A stretch of 12,947 nucleotides of DNA from Hyphochytrium catenoides (Eukaryota; Sar; Hyphochytriomycetes; Hyphochytriales; Hyphochytriaceae): NCBI GenBank assembly GCA_900088475.1, contig FLMG01000198.1, positions 1 through 12,947 on the forward strand, in the 5' to 3' direction. Within the stretch, counting starts at the first letter, position 1; the number at the start of each line of letters is the position of its first letter. Shown here piece by piece: positions 7,097 to 12,659 of this stretch. A model generated the notes under the pieces. That model was not told the DNA's origin and ran no database searches. It saw only the letters and a program-made list of their open reading frames with translations. The position numbers and the translations under genes are program-made.

Positions 7097-7506
7097 CCAG
7101 GGGTTCTTCCCCTCTGCGTCGTCCGCTGTACACTTTTTGGTTTCAACGTCGATCACAGTTCAACAATTCCTAGCTGAGGGAGTAAGGCTTGGAACAGTGG
7201 AATCGGTAGTGCCTTGGTGAGGATATCAGCAGTAATATCTTGGACGGACAATAGGCAATCCTTAGGACATTGCGGTTGACTTTGTCGCGGATAGCCCAAT
7301 GTTTGACATCGACGGGATTTGATATTTGGTCTTGGCATTTGACATATAGTGATGGTGTTTTTGTTGTCTTGGAATGCTTCTCCAGCTCCTACTTGCGGGT
7401 AATCGATTTCCCTCGAGGAAAAGGTTATGTTCTGCGTGTTTGGATCCTGTCCACAGGGAGATGCACTCAGCTTCTGTTGTCGAAGATGATAAAATGTTTT
7501 GATTTT

Positions 7507-7857
7507 TGTTGAGTGCTACCAGTGTTCGTTGTCAGTAGAGTAGTACAGTAGTCACTCTCTATACACACCGAGCTCTCAGGGACATAGACGTTACGGGTAG
7601 ACCTGTGTTATGGGAAAGAGAGATCTGAGAAGAAAATTCCTGAAGAACGCTGGAGCAGCAGAGTAGGAGAGAGCGAAGATGAGGGGAAGCTGGGCCGAGC
7701 AAAAGATCTTGAGAGCAGACCAGACATTCATGACTCAGTCATTCAGAGAAATCTCAATCATAGATCAATATCAAGTCCCTTTGTTATCGTTTCACCTAAA
7801 TTGTGCTCATACAGAAGCTTCTTCAGGCATTGCCATCCAGCTCTGTAAAGTTCATCA
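7507..7857 (+). mobile_element. LTR-C2, 5' LTR of the copia-C element
   Basis: This 351-bp TGTTGAG...TTCATCA unit is homologous to solo LTRs C1 and C3 with a few small insertions. It is followed without a gap by a PBS, which identifies it as the 5' LTR. Confidence 0.85.
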
Positions 7858-7873
7858 GGTTATAGGCCCACAC
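7858..7873 (+). promoter_or_regulatory. PBS of copia-C, matches the initiator tRNA-Met anticodon region
   Basis: GGTTATAGGCCCACAC directly abuts the LTR end. Its complement corresponds to the anticodon stem-loop of eukaryotic initiator tRNA-Met (UGGGCCCAUAACC), with one mismatch in the first 13 bases. Drosophila copia is known to use this internal site, primed by a 5' half-tRNA, rather than the tRNA 3' end. Confidence 0.75.
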
Positions 7874-8960
7874 TCGCAGTTGGGCGTGACTGCTTGCTTC
7901 TCTTCGTCTCTCTTGAGCTGCTAGAGTGAGTTCATCCGCACAATATCGCTGTTCTACACAGCAAGGACCAGTATCCTATCTGGTCAAGCCGGGTACGAAG
8001 TTACCTGGATGAGTTAGACCTACTCGTTCACATTGAGGATGAGAGTCAGACACTGATGGCCGATGGCAAAACCCGCTCACCAGTAGGGATTTCACAGAGA
8101 CAAGCAAGAAGAACTGGAAGAAGAATGATCGGAAGACGATCAACAAACTGGTTCCCCTAGTTTCTGATGAGTTCCTGTCGCTGCTGGAAGGGCAAGAATG
8201 AGCGTACGCGGGATGGCTAAAACTGCAAGAGCAGATGAATGGAAAGGAAGGGGACAACGTCCTCAGGCGCCTTCAGGAGATCACCAACTCAAGGTTTGAT
8301 TCTGGAGGCACCAACTCTGAGATCCCACCTGTCCACCCTGGAAGAGAGGACAGAGGCTGACGATTTAAGGTTAATGACTCTAAAGAATATCTTCGAAAGG
8401 AGAAACAAGAAAGAGAACCAGCAGGACATTAATGAGACAATCCTCATATTTTCTTCAATTCTCCAAAGCCTCTCCGTCCTTTGGCTCGATAGTGAGCCAC
8501 CTGTACGTCTTAGGGACTTCTTCCTCTCTGGCTGCAGATGAGGTCATCGACCGTATTATGGCTGATGAACAGAGAGGAGTGTCTAGCTCTGTACACTCTC
8601 CGGTTACTCTACCTTCTTCGGAGAGGAATGCTCTCTCTGCCCCAGGGGAAAGGAAAAGAGAAGATCCCCCAGATCAGCGAAGACAGGAGGAGAAACCTGC
8701 GCGTGGCAGCAGGCAGTGCGGCATCTGCCGGAAAAAGGGACATAACAGCGCAGACTTTGAGAGCTTTCAGAAAACGCTGCTCGCAGGCCAGCTGGCTGGA
8801 AGTCTCGCCGCGTCCACTTGCAAGCTGCCGTTGGTACAGGAGCCCAGTAAAAGCAACACGGCAACTTTGTGCACTCTTAGCTGCTCTCCTATCCTCCACT
8901 TCTTCTCCCTAGCTTCTATCCAGCAGGCTGCAGCGAAGGCAAAAGCCGTCCAGAGCAGCC
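7874..8960 (+). pseudogene. Copia-C gag (degenerate) with zinc knuckle
   Basis: Gag would coat element RNA. Readable fragments in alternating frames: NWKKNDRKTINKLVP and LVSDEFLSLLEG (about 8110-8195), LQEQMNGKEGDNVLRRLQEI (about 8222-8281), RTEADDLRLMTLKNIFERR (about 8350-8405), then GSIVSHLYV and DEVIDRIMADEQRGV (8485-8585). These follow the helical copia Gag (UBN2-type) layout. The zinc knuckle CGICRKKGHNSADF (8717-8758) keeps Cys, Cys and His, but Phe (codon 8756-8758) replaces the last Cys of CX2CX4HX4C. At least two frameshifts (near 8290-8310 and 8465-8480) and a TGA near 8200 break it. The true start is unclear; nothing convincing is seen before about 8040. Confidence 0.7.
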
Positions 8961-9127
8961 ACAAATGGCTGCTAGACAGCGGATGCTCCAGTCACATTAC
9001 TGGAGATCGATCACTCTTTCTCTCTTTCACTCCTATTGACCCTCTTCCCCTCTTTACCGCTGACAACCAGCCAGTTTTTGCCTCGAGTCACATTACTGAA
9101 GATCGATCACTCTTTCTCTCCTATTGA
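8961..9127 (+). pseudogene. Copia-C aspartic protease fragment
   Basis: WLLDSGCSSHITGDRSLF is the diagnostic start of the copia retropepsin, with catalytic Asp at 8975-8977 (DSG). It would cleave the Gag-Pol precursor. Shortly after the motif, a 96-bp segment is tandemly duplicated with an 8-bp loss in the second copy. The frame then reaches a stop at 9125-9127. Confidence 0.8.
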
Positions 9128-9173
9128 CCCTCTTCCTCTCTTTACCGCTGACAACCGGCCAGTTTCTGCCGAG
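8991..9173 (+). repeat. Tandem duplication inside the protease
   Basis: Unit 1 is 8991-9086. Unit 2 (9087-about 9173) repeats it with several substitutions and lacks eight bases of the CTCTTTCACTCC stretch. The divergence between units indicates the duplication is not recent. Confidence 0.85.
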
Positions 9174-9853
9174 GAAAGAGAAGCATAATACTTATCCCAG
9201 CTGCCAGTGGAGCTACCACTCCTCTCTACCTGCCGAATGTGCTTTATGCGCCAGGCTTTCCGAAGCATCTTCTCTCTATTGGTGGACAAGGCATCCAAGA
9301 CTCCTCTAGTGAAGCAGTGTTATTTACCTCAATTGTAGCTTACTCTCAGTCCTTCATGTTCGAGTCACAGCTATGTGGCTTACAAGCTGGCAAGCTTAAC
9401 TACCAAAGTTTCAGCTCCAAACTCCCAGTAGAAGCCGAGATAGAAGTATAGGAAATGTCCCTGTTTATATCTATGACTTATGGTGAGTACCCCAGGATAC
9501 CTCCAGGACTGACTATTCTAGACAGGGATATCCCTATAACTCCATATCCTAGACTATATTAGGAATAGTTGGCATAGTCAGAATAGCTCTAGTTTATGGG
9601 ACCCCAGTTGGGCTTATAAGTCGAGCACTCTCATCTAATGACATTGTCCAATCATCCCATACAAATCCAACACTTCATTGGTCAAGGACATGCAAGTTAA
9701 CCTCACAAGAACAAGTGAGACGTATGGGTTTGACCAATGGAACAGTTTAGTACTCCTCGGACACTGCCGATGCACGGGGACAAAGTGACTCTTCTCCTTC
9801 AAGACTAGCCGCAGCTACGAGCAAGCAAGAGCCTATCACCCTGTGGCACAAAT
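9174..9853 (+). pseudogene. GAG-pre-integrase region of copia-C, split by LTR-D2
   Basis: VLYAPGFPKHLLSIGG (about 9235-9285) is the classic copia motif before integrase. The sequence AVLFTSIVAYSQSF runs into solo LTR-D2 (9357-9672) and resumes after the duplicated CTTCA as IGQGHAS. It continues to ITLWHKL (about 9834-9855), the start of the HHCC-like zinc region (LWHxxLGH). There it is cut by inverted LTR-D3. The rest of the zinc domain is missing before integrase resumes at about 10979, so some tens of codons have been deleted. Confidence 0.75.
9357..9672 (+). mobile_element. Solo LTR-D2 with perfect TSD
   Basis: This is a 316-bp unit, TGTTCGAG...ATCCAACA, flanked by CTTCA at 9352-9356 and 9673-9677. 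It aligns with LTR-D4 over its length. There is no PBS or PPT, so it is a solo LTR inserted in the copia-C pre-integrase region. Confidence 0.9.
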
Positions 9854-10425
9854 TGTTGGATTTGTATGGGATTTTGGACAATGTCATTAGATGAGACTGC
9901 TCTACTTATAAGCCCAATGGGGGTCCCACAATCTAGAGCTATTCTGACTATGCCAACTATGTTGAGTGCTACTATGTTCGTTGTCAGTAGTACAGTAGTC
10001 ACTCTCTATACACACCTAGCTCTCAGGGACATAGACGTTAAGGGTTCACCTGTGTTATGGGAAAGAGGGATGTGAGAAGAATTTCCAGAAGAACACAGGA
10101 GCAGCAGAGGAGAGAGAGATGATGAGGGAAGCTGGGCCAAGCAAAAGATCTCGAGTCCAGACCAGGCTCTCAGGACTGAGTGATCATTCAGAGAAGCTCC
10201 ACACACATCAATACCAAGTCCCTTTGTTGTCATTGCATCTAGATTGTGCTCATACAGAAGCTTCAGGCATTGTCACCCATCTCTGTAAAATTCATCAAAC
10301 TATTCCTAAGAAAACCCTAAGACATTCAGTAATAGAGAGATCCCTGCCTAGAACAGTTATTACTGAAGGTATTCCGGGGTACTGACCATAAGCCATAGAT
10401 ATAAACAGGGACATTTCGTTTGCTT
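9854..10425 (-). mobile_element. LTR-D3, inverted, truncated, interrupted by solo LTR-C3
   Basis: On the plus strand it begins TGTTGGATTTG at 9854, the complement of the LTR-D end. It continues after LTR-C3 from 10303 to TTTCGTTTGCTT near 10425, where LTR-A3 starts. The remaining roughly 100 bp of LTR-D, up to its TGTTGGAG start, are missing. They were lost together with copia sequence and the end of LTR-A4, so a deletion to about 10979 is likely. Confidence 0.8.
9960..10297 (+). mobile_element. Solo LTR-C3 with perfect TSD
   Basis: A 338-bp unit, TGTTGAG...TTCATCA, is flanked by AACTA at 9955-9959 and 10298-10302. Removing it with one TSD restores a continuous LTR-D sequence (GCCAACTATTCCTAA). 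This fixes the ends of LTR-C and the order D3 before C3. Confidence 0.92.
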
Positions 10426-10484
10426 TGTTGAACTGTGATCGACGCTGAAGTGTACAGCGGACGACGCAGGGGGAAAATCCCTGG

Positions 10485-10492
10485 TATATAAA
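10485..10492 (+). promoter_or_regulatory. TATA box of LTR-A3
   Basis: TATATAAA starts 30 bp upstream of the tRNA-like 5' end (10515). An identical box is in LTR-A4 at 10864-10871, with the same spacing. Confidence 0.6.
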
Positions 10493-10514
10493 CAAAAACG
10501 GAGATTAGTCAAGA

Positions 10515-10595
10515 GTACGTTTGGTGTATGGTGCATACTGGTTAGGGTGTCGGCATCAAAGACAGAGGTCCTGGGTTCAAATCCCGGAGCGTACA
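10515..10595 (+). tRNA. tRNA-like module in LTR-A3, candidate self-encoded primer
   Basis: The acceptor stem is GTACGTT (10515-10521) with AGCGTAC (10588-10594), 7 bp including one G-U, and discriminator A10595. The A box TGGTGTATGG begins at 10522. The T arm CTGGG/CCCGG with loop TTCAAAT gives a perfect B box. The anticodon stem is imperfect here (TGTCG against AGACA). The following run is TTTG, so a Pol III terminator is weakened in this copy. After CCA addition the 3' end would pair with the PBS at 10672-10685. A decoding tRNA is unlikely because the anticodon arm is poor. Confidence 0.65.
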
Positions 10596-10671
10596 AAACT
10601 TTGCTCCGATATATCCAGACACCCCCCAATATTAATTCAAAGTGCTCACCATCAAATGATAAAAACTAAAA

Positions 10672-10685
10672 TGGTGTACGCTCCG
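10672..10685 (+). promoter_or_regulatory. PBS matching the 3' end of the LTR's own tRNA-like RNA
   Basis: TGGTGTACGCTCCG starts immediately after LTR-A3. It is the exact complement of CGG-AGCGTAC-A plus CCA, that is, T-stem edge, acceptor 3' strand, discriminator and added CCA of the tRNA-like module in A2 and A3. Eleven of the 14 bases are specific to this tRNA; TGG would be common to any tRNA 3' end. Beyond 10685 the similarity continues imperfectly (GATTTAACTC against GATTTGAACCC). Confidence 0.8.
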
Positions 10686-10788
10686 AGCGATTTAACTCGG
10701 GCAATATAGTGAGCCATTCGGTTCTGTGACCATTAATGACCATCACAGTTCCATTTGAATCTAGAGCTTACAGAGTTCTCTAGATTCC
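10686..10788 (+). other. Interior of the miniature element, non-coding
   Basis: About 100 bp with no ORF. CCGAG (10683-10687) and CTCGG (10696-10700) could fold a T-arm-like hairpin overlapping the PBS. CTAGA occurs at 10761-10765 and again at 10780-10784 around the right edge. I see nothing else. Confidence 0.5.
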
Positions 10789-10795
10789 GGGGGAG
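10789..10795 (+). promoter_or_regulatory. Polypurine tract of the miniature element
   Basis: GGGGGAG directly precedes TGTTGAAC of LTR-A4, the expected position for plus-strand priming. Confidence 0.8.
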
Positions 10796-10978
10796 TGTTG
10801 AACTGTGATCAACGCTGAAACCAAAAAGTGTACAGCGGACGACGCAGAGGAGAAAATCTCTAGTATATAAAGAAAAACGGAGATTAGTCAAGAGTACGTT
10901 TAGTGTATGGTGCATACTGGTTAGGGTGTCGGCATCAAAGACAGAGGTCCTGGGTTCAAATCCCGGAGCATACAAAAC
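10796..10978 (+). mobile_element. LTR-A4, 3' LTR, truncated just after the tRNA-like module
   Basis: It matches LTR-A2 from its first base to TACAAAAC at 10978 and then switches abruptly to copia integrase. About 75 bp of LTR are missing. It contains a TATA box (10864-10871) and the tRNA-like module at 10894-10973. Confidence 0.85.
10894..10974 (+). tRNA. tRNA-like module in LTR-A4
   Basis: This is the same 80-nt layout as A3, with a perfect B box and a good T arm. The 3' acceptor strand is AGCATAC, giving one mismatch with GTACGTT. The A box reads TAGTGTATGG, which still fits TRGYNNA. The T-run that follows the module in A1-A3 is removed by the junction. Confidence 0.6.
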
Positions 10979-11659
10979 GCCCCCTTCAACTCGTCCACTC
11001 CGATGTTGGCATTGTCAATACACTTAGCCTTGGCGGTCATCGTTACTACGTGGTTTTCGTCGATGACTATACTCGTCGAGTTTTTCTGTATCTCATGAAG
11101 AATAAGAGTGAGGTCATCACTCACCTCGAAACCTTCATCAGATGGCTGAGCGCCAACAAACAGGACTTAAAGTTCAACGTATTCGGATCGACCGAGGTGG
11201 GGAATACTGCCCAGAGCTCAGAGGCTTTGAAGGAGTATTGCAAGACACGTGGCATTCTACATGAGCTTACAGCTCCATAATACAGTCCAGCGCAGAACGG
11301 AGTTGCCGAGCGACGCCAGAGGACTCTTGTGGAGTCTGCCCGGTGCATGCTACATGCCGCCAAGCTACCGCCCTCCTTTTAAAGTGAAGCTTTGTTAACG
11401 GCTGCATATGTAGGTAATCTCTCCCCAACAAGCGCCTTACATGGAGCAACTCCCTATGAAAAATGGTTCAATGCCAAACCGGACGTTAGTCATCTCCGTG
11501 TCTTTGGTCTTGCCTATGCACTCGTTGGGTACCCAGACAACTCAAAGGCCTATCGACTTTATGACAGAGAGAGTGGTACCATCATTGAGCGTAGGGATGT
11601 TGTGTTCGCTGAGGGGGAATTTGGTTCGCTACTTCAAACCTCGCCTCAGCTGCGTGACT
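10979..11659 (+). pseudogene. Copia-C integrase core (DDE), broken
   Basis: The enzyme would insert cDNA ends. The rve core is clear: RPLQLVHSDV with the first catalytic Asp at 11002-11004, then YYVVFVDDYTRRVF. The second Asp motif RIDRGGEY (11184-11207) is only readable in another frame, and the original frame returns at SSEALKEYC. YSPAQNGVAERR holds the catalytic Glu at 11308-11310. After it come the copia-typical GATPYEKWF, HLRVFGLAYAL and VGYPDNSKAYR. Two stops fall where Gln (TAA 11278-11280, before YSP) and Trp (TAA 11380-11382, before SEA) are usual. The N-terminal zinc region is missing because of the A4 junction. Confidence 0.85.
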
Positions 11660-11811
11660 CTGTACTCCATCTCTTTGATATACTTAGCGAGGAAGACAGC
11701 TCCCTCCCCAACAATCCGACTCGTAAAGGGGATTCTGATCAACATATGTCCATCCAAGTGCCCCCCCCCAACGAATACCTCGCCAAACAACCTCTGAACC
11801 AGCAGACACCG
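11660..11811 (+). pseudogene. Copia-C linker between integrase and RT, first part
   Basis: The integrase frame stays open here and encodes a hydrophilic Pro/Ser/Gln-rich stretch, with a run of nine C at 11760-11768. Such linkers are poorly conserved in copia elements. It ends where the LTR-D4 insertion structure begins. Confidence 0.5.
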
Positions 11812-11843
11812 TCAGCTTCGACCCTTCACAAGAGGGAGTTGGA

Positions 11844-11855
11844 GCTGCGGGGAGG
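11844..11855 (+). promoter_or_regulatory. Polypurine tract before LTR-D4
   Basis: The tract GCTGCGGGGAGG ends directly at TGTTGGAG of LTR-D4. It matches the tract upstream of LTR-E. Confidence 0.7.
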
Positions 11856-12181
11856 TGTTGGAGTCTGAGGGCCCAGCTCTGTGGACTACAAGCTGGCAAG
11901 CTTAAACTACCAAAGTTTCAGCTCTAAACTCCCAGTATAAGCCGAGATATGAAGCAAACGAAATGTCCCTGTTTATATCTATGGCTTATGGTCAGTACCC
12001 CGGAATACCTTCAGGACTGACTGTTCTAGACAGGGATTTTTCTATGACTGAATATCTTAGGGTTTATTAGGAATAGTTGGCATAGTCAGAATAGCTCTAG
12101 TTTATGGGACCCCAGTTGGGCTTATGAGTAAAGCACTCTTCATCTAATGACATTGTCCAATCATCCCATACAAATCCAACA
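11856..12181 (+). mobile_element. LTR-D4, full length
   Basis: A 326-bp unit runs from TGTTGGAG to ATCCAACA, with matching inverted ends TGTTGGA/TCCAACA. It is the reference copy for D1, D2, D3 and D5. It contains an internal inverted repeat (ATAAGCC-AGATAT at 11937-11950 against ATATCT-GGCTTAT at 11975-11989). Confidence 0.88.
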
Positions 12182-12197
12182 GGTTATGGGCCCACAC
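12182..12197 (+). promoter_or_regulatory. PBS of the D family, matches the initiator tRNA-Met anticodon region
   Basis: GGTTATGGGCCCACAC abuts the LTR end. The first 13 bases are exactly complementary to UGGGCCCAUAACC of the initiator tRNA anticodon stem-loop. It is one base different from the copia-C PBS at 7858. Confidence 0.75.
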
Positions 12198-12260
12198 GTC
12201 CCCCAGGACTCGGAAACTTGTTCTGAGGTCTCTGAGCCAACCACTGGACCATTGCGATCC

Positions 12261-12371
12261 CGAAATGTCCCTGTTTATATCTATGGCTTATGCTGGGAGT
12301 TTAGAGCTGAAACTTGGGTAGTTAAGCTTGCCAGCTTGTAGTCCACATAGCTGGGCCCTCAGACTCCAATA
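12261..12371 (-). mobile_element. LTR-D5, inverted, truncated and partly flipped
   Basis: On the minus strand it starts TATTGGAGTC at 12371 and follows LTR-D to CTCCCAG. It then continues with the reverse complement of the next LTR-D segment: 12261-12292 is in plus orientation and equals 11959-11990. The flip boundary falls at the inverted repeat inside LTR-D. Confidence 0.75.
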
Positions 12372-12416
12372 CCTCCTCGCAGCTCAAACTCCCTCTTGTG
12401 AAGGGTGGAAGCTGAA

Positions 12417-12659
12417 CATTCAACAATACCGACAATTCAGCTTCGATAGATCCGTGTTCACCTCCCGATGACCGTTGCGAAAACCTGCGCGTTTGCCCAG
12501 ACAGTCTGGTCTACAACAACCTCTTGCCCAACCCCAGCAGCACGAGCAACTGATTCCCCACAACAAGTACCTCCCTCCCGCATTCCGCTTTTCAAACGCC
12601 GACTTCGACAAAAAGACTCTATTTTCTCCATGGCTAATCACCTTGGCAACTCCTTATCA
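12417..12659 (+). pseudogene. Copia-C linker before RT, second part
   Basis: Pro/Ser/Gln-rich reading in alternating frames, with LPPAFRFSNADFDKK in one frame and FSMANHLGNSLSPNEPR in the next. It leads directly into RT. No motif with a known role is visible. Confidence 0.5.

Larger units (their letters stand above)
6910..7165 (-). mobile_element. Solo LTR-A2 (tRNA-bearing LTR), complete
   Basis: A complete 256-bp LTR runs TGTTGAAC...TAACA on the minus strand. It is flanked by a perfect 5-bp TSD, ATTCC at 6905-6909 and 7166-7170. Inside are a TATA box (7096-7089), a tRNA-like module (7066-6987) and a TTTT tract (6981-6978). It interrupts the C-terminal codons of a copia RNase H. The TSD and TG...CA ends show it moves as an LTR rather than as a SINE. 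Confidence 0.9.
6880..7506 (-). pseudogene. Copia RNase H C-terminus (copy 1), interrupted by LTR-A2
   Basis: The minus strand encodes SSTTEAECISL and GSKHAEHN (about 7485-7435), PVDVKHWAIRDKV in one frame, then DITADILTKALP in another. These are the diagnostic end of Ty1/copia RNase H. Solo LTR-A2 is inserted in the last codons (...LPQLGI). Removing it with one TSD restores LPQLGIVPNKPTI and a TGA at 6882-6880. A short spacer and the PPT then lead into LTR-E. The upstream part is cut at 7506 by the oppositely oriented copia-C element. Frameshifts within RNase H mark it as dead. Confidence 0.85.
10426..10671 (+). mobile_element. LTR-A3, 5' LTR of the miniature element
   Basis: This 246-bp unit starts TGTTGAACTG and ends ACTAAAA, where A2 ends TCTAACA. 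The terminal CA has thus changed to AA. It lacks 8 bp found in A2 and A4 (the ACCAAAAA stretch). It carries a TATA box, a tRNA-like module and TTTG in place of the TTTT tract. Confidence 0.85.
10426..10978 (+). mobile_element. Miniature LTR retrotransposon (TRIM-like) with tRNA-bearing LTRs
   Basis: It consists of LTR-A3 (10426-10671), 124 bp of interior (10672-10795) with a PBS at its left edge and a polypurine tract at its right edge, and LTR-A4 (10796-10978, 3' truncated). There is no coding capacity, so it must borrow reverse transcriptase and integrase. It inserted into inverted LTR-D3; TGCTT (10421-10425) is the candidate left TSD. The right end is lost in the deletion that fused A4 to copia integrase. 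Size and layout fit terminal-repeat retrotransposons in miniature. The tRNA-like module in each LTR is the unusual feature. Confidence 0.85.
11812..12416. mobile_element. Rearranged LTR-D insertion with fold-back ends (D4/D5)
   Basis: In order: about 32 bp of element interior (from GTCAGCTTC), PPT (11844-11855), full LTR-D4 (11856-12181), PBS (12182-12197), about 63 bp more, an inverted partial LTR-D5 (12371-12261), an inverted PPT and inverted interior ending GAAGCTGAAC. The outer arms are inverted copies of each other over about 125 bp. No TSD is visible. The structure looks like a self-integration or template-switch product rather than a simple insertion. Confidence 0.65.

Noticed and set aside
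6910-7165. Interpreting LTR-A as a tRNA-derived SINE
   Set aside because: It has TG...CA ends, a 5-bp TSD and paired copies with PBS and PPT between them, and no A-rich or simple-repeat tail.
10515-10595. A genuine host tRNA gene
   Set aside because: It occurs only inside LTR-A copies at a fixed place, the anticodon arm folds poorly and the D-arm region is too long.
11856-12181. TGTTGGA/TCCAACA ends as inverted repeats of a DNA transposon
   Set aside because: The unit is flanked by PPT and PBS and matches solo copies with 5-bp TSDs, so it is an LTR.
12182-12260. Reading this stretch as copia linker protein (SEVSEPTTGPLRSR in one frame)
   Set aside because: It begins with a PBS abutting an LTR. 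The linker-like reading may be chance, though a junction to host copia linker within the stretch cannot be excluded.
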